Position numbers and translations under genes: made by a program. A stretch of 64,000 nt of DNA from Flavobacterium humi (lineage in GTDB: Bacteria; Bacteroidota; Bacteroidia; Flavobacteriales; Flavobacteriaceae), in the NCBI RefSeq assembly GCF_004745595.1, contig NZ_SRLH01000008.1, positions 62,001-126,000 on the forward strand, given 5' to 3'. The notes beneath the pieces are model-generated. The model was not told the DNA's origin, ran no database searches, and saw only the letters and a list, made by a program, of their open reading frames with translations. Below, piece by piece: positions 1 through 7,827 of the stretch. The first letter of the stretch is position 1; every line of letters begins with the position of its first letter.

Positions 1-724
1 TATAATAAATATCTTCCTTATCCGGCATCAGCAAATTTGCCCTGCCCATAAACAGTGCTTCGAGGTTTTCCCTTTCAAAGGCTTCTTTCCTGATTACAGC
101 AAACGGAAGGGACTGTGCTATCTTGAAAAAAATGCCTTCATTCGTATCTAAACCGAAGTTTTTCATCAAAAAACAAAAAAATGCCGCTTCCCAATCGTTC
201 CGGTTTTCCTGTAGCAGTTTTTCAATAGGCTTTGATTTCTGTTCCAGCCACTCAAAAAATAGCCGCTGCTGCCAATTTTCCATCCGAAACCCTGAAAAAG
301 ACCCGATATCCTTCTCATAGGAAAACCTCGGCTGAGGATTTTTAAGTTCCCGGTATTGTTTAATCAGCTCCGTAGAAACATAACCTTTAAGTTCCAAAAC
401 AGGAATTTCAGACTTATCTTTCCTGAAAACAGCCTCGTCTTTTTCCCAAACTACATACAAAATGATAGCGTCATACCTCGGATCCTGCTTGCAATGGCGA
501 ATATCCCAATTGGAAGATTTAAGGTCAATTTCAACATTTCCGGCCCATTTCTGGTTGGCAATCGTAAGTTGGGCATTGAAGAAAACCGGGCCTGATTGTT
601 CTATGTAATATCCGGTGTGATGGATTTCTAACGGATCTCCCTGTGAAGTTTTCAATCCTGAAGAATTGGCGGGAGTGCAAAATTTTTTGTATAACCAAAC
701 GTGGTGAAGGAAGTCTTCTTTCAT
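1..724 (-). CDS. DUF2851 family protein, 3' end outside the window
   Basis: The minus strand is open from an ATG at 724 to the window edge (241 codons, no stop), so the C-terminus is missing. The product begins MKEDFLHHVWLYKKF and contains the stretch WAGNVEIDLKSSNWDIR followed by YDAIILYVVW, which I recognise as DUF2851, a family largely confined to Bacteroidota. The biochemical role is unknown; the N-terminal part has the look of a nuclease-like fold, but this is only inference. No signal peptide or membrane segment is visible, so it is probably cytoplasmic. Family members are usually somewhat over 400 residues, so a little over half is seen. It is divergent from the PNGase-like gene at 903. 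The small open frames on the plus strand here are shadows. Confidence 0.85.
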   Translation of the reverse strand, partial: MKEDFLHHVWLYKKFCTPANSSGLKTSQGDPLEIHHTGYYIEQSGPVFFNAQLTIANQKWAGNVEIDLKSSNWDIRHCKQDPRYDAIILYVVWEKDEAVFRKDKSEIPVLELKGYVSTELIKQYRELKNPQPRFSYEKDIGSFSGFRMENWQQRLFFEWLEQKSKPIEKLLQENRNDWEAAFFCFLMKNFGLDTNEGIFFKIAQSLPFAVIRKEAFERENLEALFMGRANLLMPDKEDIYY

Positions 725-869
725 GGCGTGTAAATAAAAATAATAAAATGGCGTATAAATGAAGTACTAAAGTACTAAAAAAAGCATACCAAAATTAATT
801 TTGTAGTAATTAACTTAAAAAAATAATATTTGATTTTTCCTCATTTCCCTATTGATGCATCCAAATTAT

Positions 870-877
870 TATATTTG
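870..877 (+). promoter_or_regulatory. TAnnTTTG promoter -7 element for the PNGase-type gene
   Basis: TATATTTG matches the Bacteroidota -7 consensus. Transcription would start about 6-8 bases downstream, which excludes the upstream in-frame ATG codons at 852 and 855 and supports the start at 903. A TTG lies at 852-854, slightly close for a -33 element. Confidence 0.6.
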
Positions 878-902
878 CCGCACCAACAACCTACTTAACT
901 TT

Positions 903-2579
903 ATGAAAAAATATTACTTATTGGCCCTCATTGCCTGTATTACATGGACTGCACAATCCCAAAAAGGTCTTAAATCGGTACAAGTAACCTACAGCAGAAG
1001 TTCCAACGGATCTGTCCTAGAAAACCAAGATCCGATCGTGCTCCTGGCTTCGGACAAAACCAGCTTGGTTACTTCTGATAAAATCATGCACAACCAAACC
1101 GGTTTCCCCAGGGAACAGGTGTTTGTCGATTTTTCAACCGGTACCGTCACACAATGGGCCCAATTTGAAAACGGGAAATCAATAATAACCATGGATAGCC
1201 TGGCTTTGTCAAAACAAAAATTCGAACTGAGCAACGAAACCAAAAAAATCCAGGGCTTTAGCTGCAAAAAGGCAAAAACAATCATCAATTCCAACACCAT
1301 CGAATTGTGGTATACCAATGAATTAGATTTTAAAGGTGCTCCAACGGTTTTAGGGCAAACCCTGGGATTGGTCCTGGAAATGGTCCGCAATGGAAACTAC
1401 CAGGTCACGGCCACTAAAATAACACTATCCAAAACAGTCCCGGCATTGTTATCCGTACCAAATCCTCTTCCGAAAAAAGTAGACCAGTTATCTTACCGCG
1501 ATATCTTATGGAAAAGCCGCTTCACAAATATTCCGGTATTTAAGAAAGAGGTTATCAATTTCTCTGACGAATCCAAATCCAACGATAGCATCCTGCGGTA
1601 TGCCAATGGTACTATAATGGTCCGAAAAGTAAAATTCCCCGTCATTAAAAAAGGCAGCCAGATTTTTGCCGATGTAACCGAACAATCTAACGGAGATGCT
1701 TATGACAGGACCGGTTCCGTATTCCTGATCCCTACCGACAAACCCATTTCTTACCTTGATGGGCTGCAAAAAGGCGTCAAAACCTTACCGGTGTATGAAA
1801 ATGGCAACGGCAAAAAATACCAGGGAGTGGTTCGGACAGGAAATTATGCTCCTTTATTGGAACTCATGCGTTTTTTCACTCCTTTTGGGGTAAAACAATA
1901 CAATACCATCCAATTGAAAAACAAAGCCTGGCAGGATAGCGTTTATTACCGCCAGGACATTTCGGAAATGCTTCCCGCACTAAGCAACCAGGAAGTCTGG
2001 ATTGGAATGAGTATCGGGAATTATGACAAAGGAGGCCACAAAGCCAGCCTGAATATTTCCATCCACCCGGAAGAAGACAGCAAACCGAAGAGCTCATGGC
2101 TGCTGCCGCTTTTCAACACTAACAATGTAATGGAAATGGCCGGTCAGGAATATGCGACTATGTTTGACAGTGAAAAAGGCCTTGAAGTGACTTTTGAAGT
2201 TCCCGAAGGACTGAAAAACATTCAATTACGCTACACGGCAACCGGGCATGGCGGCTGGGAGAACGGTGATGAATATTTGCCAAAGAAAAACACTATACTC
2301 TTGGATGGTGCTGCGGTTTTTGCTTTTACACCCTGGAGGACAGACTGCGGATCGTACCGGTTGAGCAATCCTGCTTCGGGGAATTTCCCTAACGGCTTGT
2401 CTTCTTCGGATTACAGCCGGTCCAACTGGTGCCCGGGAACGGTAACAAATCCTATTTTGATAGATTTAGGGAACCTTTCACCAGGCAAACATACGATGCA
2501 GATAAAAATCCCGCAGGGAGCTGTAGAAGGTACCAGTTTCAGTTCCTGGAATATTTCAGGATGCCTGATTGGGAATTAA
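903..2579 (+). CDS. Secreted PNGase F-type peptide N-glycanase with N-terminal GLPGLI-like domain
   Basis: Predicted secreted amidase that removes N-linked glycans from glycoproteins by cleaving the glycosyl-asparagine amide. The 558-residue product starts with a Sec signal (MKKYYLLALIACITWTAQSQ). Residues about 20-185 resemble the GLPGLI family (GLKSVQVTYSR, IQGFSCKKA, IELWYTNELDFKGAP). From about 210 to the end it matches the two jelly-roll domains of PNGase F: the N-glycanase C-domain signatures GHGGW-x-x-GDE, FTPWRTDCGSYRL, GLSSSDYSRSNWCPG and a final SSWNISGCLIG are clear. Elizabethkingia PNGase F is shorter; a type-II enzyme with an extra N-terminal bowl-like domain is known, which may correspond to the GLPGLI part (inference). 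I see no T9SS sorting domain, so it is probably periplasmic or released another way. The 903 start is chosen because the promoter overlaps the upstream in-frame codons. Confidence 0.88.
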   Translation: MKKYYLLALIACITWTAQSQKGLKSVQVTYSRSSNGSVLENQDPIVLLASDKTSLVTSDKIMHNQTGFPREQVFVDFSTGTVTQWAQFENGKSIITMDSLALSKQKFELSNETKKIQGFSCKKAKTIINSNTIELWYTNELDFKGAPTVLGQTLGLVLEMVRNGNYQVTATKITLSKTVPALLSVPNPLPKKVDQLSYRDILWKSRFTNIPVFKKEVINFSDESKSNDSILRYANGTIMVRKVKFPVIKKGSQIFADVTEQSNGDAYDRTGSVFLIPTDKPISYLDGLQKGVKTLPVYENGNGKKYQGVVRTGNYAPLLELMRFFTPFGVKQYNTIQLKNKAWQDSVYYRQDISEMLPALSNQEVWIGMSIGNYDKGGHKASLNISIHPEEDSKPKSSWLLPLFNTNNVMEMAGQEYATMFDSEKGLEVTFEVPEGLKNIQLRYTATGHGGWENGDEYLPKKNTILLDGAAVFAFTPWRTDCGSYRLSNPASGNFPNGLSSSDYSRSNWCPGTVTNPILIDLGNLSPGKHTMQIKIPQGAVEGTSFSSWNISGCLIGN

Positions 2580-2597
2580 GCCATGATTTATAAAACA

Positions 2598-2642
2598 AAA
2601 TTCACGGGCCTTCCTTTTGAAAATAGGAAAACCCGTGAATTT
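2598..2642. terminator. Bidirectional intrinsic terminator between convergent genes
   Basis: An 11-bp perfect stem (2598-2608 with 2632-2642, AAATTCACGGG and its complement) encloses a 23-base loop with a minor inner hairpin. It lies between the stops of the PNGase-type gene and the CBS-type gene and could serve both. The T-tracts are short. Confidence 0.6.
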
Positions 2643-2662
2643 ACACTAAACTAAAACGTACT

Positions 2663-4024
2663 TTATTTTATCGAATTGATAATATCGTGCTTGGTGATGA
2701 TATGGTGTTTGCCATTTCCTAAATCGACCAGGACCGCTTGATTTTCCTTATTGATCAATTTCGATACTTCCTCTACCGGAGCACCTAGTTTCACAATCGG
2801 GAAAGCTGCTCCCATTACTTCACGGATAGGTTTGTCGGCCACATTTTTATCACTGATATAACTTTGGAACAAATCCGATTCATCAACAGAACCTACAAAA
2901 CCGTTGACATCTACCACCGGGATCTGTGAAATCTTATACTTGCGCATTCTTTCGATGGCATGCGAAACCAATTCTTCGGTACGAACGGTAATTAATGGCT
3001 TGTTGATGTGCTCCTTGATCAGGTCTTCGGCTTTGGTAATCACTTCTTCAAGGAAACCGCGCTCTCTCATCCAATCATCGTTAAACATTTTACCCACATA
3101 ACGGCTGCCCGAATCGTGGAATAAAACGACCACTACATCTTCCGGTTTAAAATGCTCTTTCAGCTGGATAAGGCCTTTGATGGCTGCTCCTGCCGAATTC
3201 CCTACAAAAATCCCCTCTTCCAGGGCGATTTTACGGGTATACACAGCGGCATCCTTATCGGTTACTTTGGTAAATCCGTCAATTAAGGAGAAATCAACAT
3301 TTTTTGGAAGGATGTCTTCCCCAATGCCTTCGGTGATGTAGGTATAGATTTCATTTTCATCAAAAATTCCGGTTTCATGGTATTTCTTGAACACAGAACC
3401 ATATGTATCGATACCCCAGATTTTGATATTTGGGTTTTTCTCTTTCAAATATTTAGCCACTCCGGAAATAGTTCCGCCAGTACCTACACCCACTACGAAA
3501 TGTGTAATCTTTCCTTCGGTCTGTGCCCAGATTTCAGGACCGGTCTGCTCATAATGCGCCGTAGCATTGCTTGGGTTGTCGTATTGGTTAACGTACCAGG
3601 AATTAGGTGTTTCCTCTGCCAAACGCTTGGAAACCGAATAATACGATCTCGGATCGGTTGGTTCTACGTCTGTTGGGCAAACAACCACTTTAGCGCCTAC
3701 CGCACGCAGGATATCACATTTTTCTTTGGATTGTTTATCCGAAATAACGCAGATTAATTTATATCCTTTAACAATCGCACCAAGGGCCAATCCCATGCCG
3801 GTGTTCCCCGAAGTCCCTTCGATGATGGTCCCGCCAGGTTTAAGGCGACCGTCCGCTTCCGCATCTTCGATCATTTTTACGGCCATCCTGTCTTTTACCG
3901 AATTCCCGGGATTGAATGTTTCTACTTTGGCCAAAACCAAAGCATCTACTTCAGCGGTGACTTTATTTAATTTTACTAAAGGGGTATTCCCAATAGTTTC
4001 CAATATGTTTTTTGCGTATTTCAT
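2663..4024 (-). CDS. Cystathionine beta-synthase-type PLP enzyme with C-terminal CBS domain pair
   Basis: Fold-type II PLP enzyme of 453 residues. By family it condenses serine (or O-acetylserine) with homocysteine or sulfide in cysteine and transsulfuration metabolism. The PLP lysine is K44 in NSVKDRMA, the phosphate loop is GTSGNTG near residue 75, and a glycine-rich GVGTGGTISG follows. Residues about 335-453 form two CBS motifs (ITVRTEELVSHAIERM; IPVVDVNGFVGSVDESDL), absent from plain cysteine synthases and typical of CBS enzymes, where they bind adenosyl ligands and regulate activity. The start is the ATG at 4024 (MKYAKNILETIGNTPLV); an upstream in-frame TTG at 4063 falls inside the promoter. 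It is monocistronic between a terminator and the repeat at 4110. Substrate choice (serine versus O-acetylserine) cannot be fixed from sequence. Confidence 0.9.
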   Translation of the reverse strand: MKYAKNILETIGNTPLVKLNKVTAEVDALVLAKVETFNPGNSVKDRMAVKMIEDAEADGRLKPGGTIIEGTSGNTGMGLALGAIVKGYKLICVISDKQSKEKCDILRAVGAKVVVCPTDVEPTDPRSYYSVSKRLAEETPNSWYVNQYDNPSNATAHYEQTGPEIWAQTEGKITHFVVGVGTGGTISGVAKYLKEKNPNIKIWGIDTYGSVFKKYHETGIFDENEIYTYITEGIGEDILPKNVDFSLIDGFTKVTDKDAAVYTRKIALEEGIFVGNSAGAAIKGLIQLKEHFKPEDVVVVLFHDSGSRYVGKMFNDDWMRERGFLEEVITKAEDLIKEHINKPLITVRTEELVSHAIERMRKYKISQIPVVDVNGFVGSVDESDLFQSYISDKNVADKPIREVMGAAFPIVKLGAPVEEVSKLINKENQAVLVDLGNGKHHIITKHDIINSIK

Positions 4025-4060
4025 TTCACTTATAAGTTTACTGCAACCTGTTTGCAATTG

Positions 4061-4068
4061 CAAAGGTA
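4061..4068 (-). promoter_or_regulatory. TAnnTTTG promoter element for the CBS-type gene
   Basis: On the minus strand this reads TACCTTTG, followed by GC, a perfect Bacteroidota -7 match 37 bases upstream of the ATG at 4024. It decides against the longer TTG start. Confidence 0.6.
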
Positions 4069-4109
4069 AAAATAGAAATTGAATATTGCTATTTCAATTG
4101 CACCGAATT

Positions 4110-4218
4110 GCGTGAGGGATAGAGGCGACATCCTTTTGTGCCGCTGAGGCTTGAGCGAGAGCGAAAAGCCCGGCAAACAAAAGATAAAGCCGAAAGCCCG
4201 ACCCTTGCGGTCACGCCC
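4110..4218. repeat. Dispersed intergenic structured repeat, copy A
   Basis: About 109 bp bounded by short inverted ends (GCGTGA at 4110-4115, TCACGC at 4211-4216). It contains ATCCTTTTGT near 4130 and ACAAAAGAT near 4178, which pair with one bulged C, and ends in CCCTTGCGGTCACGCCC. A closely related copy lies at 60596-60683 with the same ends, and a divergent relative at 42843-42942. It sits immediately 3' of the porin stop codon. An open frame read through it on the plus strand is not considered a gene. Confidence 0.7.
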
Positions 4219-4224
4219 AATAAC

Positions 4225-6138
4225 CTATTGGAAGAAGTTCCAGACCAAGCCAAAACGGATTACAAAATCCTTGTATGGGTAATCGGGTGCCGAATAATAA
4301 TTCCGTCCTGTAAAACCGGAATTAAAATGTTCCGCCTTAAGGAAAATCCTGGTTTGGCGCACGCGGGCGTTGACAAAGAAATCGATTAGGGGGAAATCGC
4401 CTATTTTTTCGGTATCCTGGACATAGAACTCGCCTATGAGAGGATTGTAATTGTTGGCGTTGTATTTTGAAAAATACTGGAATGTGAATCCGGTTTGCAG
4501 GTATAAGGCTTTTTTGAAAAAATAATCCGTGTAATATACGGTATTGCGGGTTACGAATTTAGGCACATTCAAGACCGCATCTTCCTGCGACACTTCCTGG
4601 AACAAAACCGTGTTGTCAAGCCCGAATTTGCCCAGCCTGAATTCTTTCCTGACTTTTACCGACAGGTAATTGATGGTTTTATTGTATTGTTTCGGGGTGG
4701 AAATAACGATAGTGTCGGAAGCGTCATCATCACTGAAATACAGATGGTTGTCAAGTGTGCTCCATTGTGCTTCGGCGGTAAGCCATTGGGTAGCTGCTTT
4801 TAGCTTGACGGTACTGATCTTCTCATTCCTGAAATTATTCTTCCAGTTGTAACCGATAAAATCACTTTGGTACAACGTATAATTCAAATCCGGGACCTTG
4901 TTCAGGTTAAGGTATTGTGCCGAAAAACGGTTCTTTTCATTCAGCTCATATTTTGCCGAAATGTCTATTGTGGAAAAAGACTGTTTTGAAACGGAAGTGG
5001 AAAACAAGGCATAGCCGTTAACTTTATTGCCGGTATAAAAATACTTCCCTCCTGCCGCATTGAGTTTACTGTTGTTTGCGTGCGGAACCGAAACCTGGTT
5101 ATTGGAAAGGACGTACTTGTCGTAAAAGTAATTGTATTGGAAATCCTCAACGAAAACATTAAAATTCCCGATTAAGGAATTCGAAAAAGTAGCACCCAAC
5201 TTATTGTACATGATGTTGTTTTTGGTCAGGTCCCGGTAATCAGAAATAAGATAGGCATCCCCAAACCGGTCGGTTTCCGATTTCTTCTTAAACTCGAAGA
5301 ACTTGGTTTCATAACTGAATTGATGGTTTAGCGAAACAGTATTGGCATTTTCATTCCTGTTGATGCGAAATGCATGGTCGATAAAATAGCGTTTTCCTTT
5401 TAAAAGGGAACTGGCATCTTCAAAATAAACATCCAGCCTTGCCCTTTCTGTAAATTGGGAATCCCCTGATTCAAAATCGCCACGCTTGATTATCCCGCCA
5501 TTTTCGTTATTGAGTATATCCTGGCCTGTGAAATGGAAATTGGCGGCATATCTTTTATTTTTGGTAAAATAACTCGTGGTAAACCTGAAATTCCCGGTAC
5601 TGGATAAGGAATTGAGGTATTTCCCTAACGAACGAAGCCCTTTGTAGGCAATGGAAAAATTGAGGTTTTCAGAAGTGTTCAACGTGATAAAAGCATCCAG
5701 GGACTGCCCTTGTTCCAAAACGGTTTTGAAATATAATTCCGTTAATGGGGTTGCCACGGAATAATAATTGATATCCTCCGCTTTGGCATAATTGAAATGT
5801 TTGGCCTTGAATCCGAATTCAGGATAAGCACTTTGCCGGTTTAGGCCGAAATCTAAAGTATTGTAGGTTTGCCCGTCATTATTAAAAGGCAACAAACCAA
5901 AATTGTCCTTCCGGAGGTAATTGAATTTATACTCTTTTTGGATTGTTAGTGACGTATCAACGTATGTAGTATCTTTTTCGAGTGTTACGATACGGTATTG
6001 ATCAATAGACGCTTTGGGATTTTCTTTAGGCACATCTCTTAAAGATTTCCTTATGGTATCTTTCCCCACCGGATTTACTTCCTGGGAAAACCCAAAGGAA
6101 CAGACAAGCAAAAAATAAAAAGCGAAAAAGTACTTCAT
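4225..6138 (-). CDS. Putative outer-membrane porin-like beta-barrel protein
   Basis: Product of 637 residues with a Sec signal (MKYFFAFYFLLVCSFGFSQ). Most of the chain is alternating aromatic/polar beta-strand sequence (for example YSVATPLTELYFKTVLEQG, FRFTTSYFTKNKRYAANFHF) and it ends VIRFGLVWNFFQ, an aromatic C-terminus typical of outer-membrane barrels. The pattern fits the Bacteroidota putative porin family (Porin_10 type); the transported solute is unknown. The start at 6138 is chosen because the -7 element lies at 6156-6163, inside the longer open frame. No plug domain or TonB box is visible, so it is not TonB-dependent. Its 3' end abuts the repeat at 4110-4218 rather than an obvious simple terminator. 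Confidence 0.8.
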   Translation of the reverse strand: MKYFFAFYFLLVCSFGFSQEVNPVGKDTIRKSLRDVPKENPKASIDQYRIVTLEKDTTYVDTSLTIQKEYKFNYLRKDNFGLLPFNNDGQTYNTLDFGLNRQSAYPEFGFKAKHFNYAKAEDINYYSVATPLTELYFKTVLEQGQSLDAFITLNTSENLNFSIAYKGLRSLGKYLNSLSSTGNFRFTTSYFTKNKRYAANFHFTGQDILNNENGGIIKRGDFESGDSQFTERARLDVYFEDASSLLKGKRYFIDHAFRINRNENANTVSLNHQFSYETKFFEFKKKSETDRFGDAYLISDYRDLTKNNIMYNKLGATFSNSLIGNFNVFVEDFQYNYFYDKYVLSNNQVSVPHANNSKLNAAGGKYFYTGNKVNGYALFSTSVSKQSFSTIDISAKYELNEKNRFSAQYLNLNKVPDLNYTLYQSDFIGYNWKNNFRNEKISTVKLKAATQWLTAEAQWSTLDNHLYFSDDDASDTIVISTPKQYNKTINYLSVKVRKEFRLGKFGLDNTVLFQEVSQEDAVLNVPKFVTRNTVYYTDYFFKKALYLQTGFTFQYFSKYNANNYNPLIGEFYVQDTEKIGDFPLIDFFVNARVRQTRIFLKAEHFNSGFTGRNYYSAPDYPYKDFVIRFGLVWNFFQ

Positions 6139-6155
6139 GTTGTAATAATCAATTG

Positions 6156-6163
6156 CAAAAATA
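6156..6163 (-). promoter_or_regulatory. TAnnTTTG promoter element for the porin-like gene
   Basis: Minus-strand TATTTTTG, 17 bases upstream of the ATG at 6138, giving a very short leader. Confidence 0.55.
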
Positions 6164-6197
6164 CACATTTGAAATTACTAATATACAAAGTCGTCTT

Positions 6198-6228
6198 AAA
6201 AAAAAAGGCTGCCGAATGGCAGCCTTTT
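6198..6228 (-). terminator. Intrinsic terminator of the SusC/SusD operon
   Basis: An 11-bp stem (6203-6213 with 6218-6228, AAAAGGCTGCC and complement) with a 4-base loop is followed on the minus strand by a run of T. It lies 20 bases downstream of the susD-like stop. Confidence 0.85.
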
Positions 6229-6248
6229 AAAATATATAGCACTAAAAA

Positions 6249-7814
6249 TTAGTAACCAGGATTTTGATCAATGTTCGCATTTGCATTGATTTCAGAAGTT
6301 GGGATTGGCATCGTAAACCTGTGATCCGTGATAGGAATAGTTACTGGCATACCTGGAACTTCGTCATCTGTTGCATCTCTGTCAATAGATACTCCGGCAG
6401 CAGCTCCTAAACGCTTAAGGTCAAGGTATCTGTGTCCTTCGAAACATAATTCCAATCTTCTTTCCAAAAGAATATCTTTCAATGCGTCAACAGCTGTAGC
6501 ATACACAGGCAATGCTTGTGGAGCTAAAAAGTTTCTTGCATCTCTGATAGATTTAACTATTGAAGCAACTGAATTAGAAGCACCATTTAAGTCACCATTG
6601 TGTTGGTAGCACTCAGCCAAGATGAAGTACATTTCAGACAATCTGAATACTTTCAAGTCATTTCTAAGTACAGCACCCGTTTTACCAGGGTATTTATCAA
6701 CAATCAGTACATCTGTATTAGGGTAATTAGGATCTGTAGCATAATTAGGGTTAACAATAGATGTTGGATCCACATTAGCATATCTTCTTACGTCTCCAGA
6801 TGTAGCTCTTAAAAGGTTGAATAATTTTCTACCTACTTCAAAGAATGGAGAACCTCCAGCCGTTGTAGTATTAGTCACAAAATGACCAGCCACATTATCC
6901 CAAGTTCCAACTGCAGGTCTATCTAAAGAGAAGATAACTTCAGCAGGGCTGGAATCATTGAACATTTTTCTGTACGGATTTGTTGAAGCAGTACCATAGA
7001 ATGAATTGTTCCAAGCAGTAGAACCAGCAGCACCGTTGATTGGAGCTCCAGCAGGAACAGGAGTTGCAGCTGTTAAATTCAATCCTGAATTGGTAATAAC
7101 ATCCTGAGCGTATTGTTGTGCTAAAGTATAATTACCACGGTACAGATACATTCTTGCTCTTAAAGCATTGATCATATTTTTAGTGATGAATTTATACGTA
7201 TTAGCTGTAGAAACATTGTCATACGCAAAATTCAAATCTGATTCGATTAATGCGAAAACCTCACCATTAGTACTTCTAGGCAAATCTTCCGTGAAAGCAG
7301 GAACTCTATCCATTAGGATAACACCTTCTGCATTGTCATTTTCCAAATCTGTTGAGAAATAACTTAACAATTGGAAGTGAGAAAACGCTCTGATAGCTCT
7401 TGTTTCAGCTACAATAGTATTGTATTGTGCTTCTTCAGCAGCATCAATAGGAGTGATTAAAGCAGCAGCTTTCAACAACCTGTTCGCTCTGTTGATCGTT
7501 CTGTAGTGACCGTACCAGATAGCTTCAGCATAACCATTGGCAGCAGTCAATTGGAATCTGTGCGTATCAAGGTTTTGTCCTCCAGTACCTCTACCTACTC
7601 CAGTTTCATCCGTGAAAATTCCCGTGAAACCGATTTCGTTAGATACGGATATTGTTGCGTATACTCCATTTGAGTAAGACTTCATGTCAGCGACATTCTG
7701 TATTGCCACATCTTCATTCAACTCACCATCCTGAACAATCTCATACGCATCCTGGCACGATACAAACATACCAGATGCCAATATCGATATTATAAGAAAT
7801 TTTAATTTGTTCAT
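6249..7814 (-). CDS. SusD/RagB family nutrient-binding outer-membrane lipoprotein
   Basis: Surface lipoprotein of 521 residues that, with its SusC partner, captures a nutrient and closes the barrel as a lid. It starts MNKLKFLIISILASGMFVSC, with the lipobox cysteine at position 20. SusD features include TPR-like helical segments (TIVAETRAIRAFSHFQLL; TKNMINALRARMYLYRG) and the family signature LLERRLELCFEGHRYLDLKRLG near residues 447-468, ending INANANIDQNPGY. It is 13 bases downstream of the SusC gene, so co-transcribed, and followed by a strong terminator. Codon choice in both genes is plainer than in the neighbours (few rare codons), suggesting high expression. The substrate cannot be deduced because no hydrolase is adjacent. 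Confidence 0.95.
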   Translation of the reverse strand: MNKLKFLIISILASGMFVSCQDAYEIVQDGELNEDVAIQNVADMKSYSNGVYATISVSNEIGFTGIFTDETGVGRGTGGQNLDTHRFQLTAANGYAEAIWYGHYRTINRANRLLKAAALITPIDAAEEAQYNTIVAETRAIRAFSHFQLLSYFSTDLENDNAEGVILMDRVPAFTEDLPRSTNGEVFALIESDLNFAYDNVSTANTYKFITKNMINALRARMYLYRGNYTLAQQYAQDVITNSGLNLTAATPVPAGAPINGAAGSTAWNNSFYGTASTNPYRKMFNDSSPAEVIFSLDRPAVGTWDNVAGHFVTNTTTAGGSPFFEVGRKLFNLLRATSGDVRRYANVDPTSIVNPNYATDPNYPNTDVLIVDKYPGKTGAVLRNDLKVFRLSEMYFILAECYQHNGDLNGASNSVASIVKSIRDARNFLAPQALPVYATAVDALKDILLERRLELCFEGHRYLDLKRLGAAAGVSIDRDATDDEVPGMPVTIPITDHRFTMPIPTSEINANANIDQNPGY

Positions 7815-7827
7815 CTTATTATTTTAT

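Noticed and set aside
852..902. Longer N-terminus of the PNGase-type protein from the ATG at 852 or 855
   Set aside because: The -7 element at 870-877 lies inside this stretch, and a proper signal peptide starts at 903.
4025..4063. TTG start at 4063 for the CBS-type enzyme
   Set aside because: It overlaps the promoter at 4061-4068, and family homology begins at MKYAKNILETIGNTPL.
4138..4389. Plus-strand frame over the repeat and the porin 3' end
   Set aside because: It runs through a structured repeat and antisense to the porin gene; composition is not protein-like.
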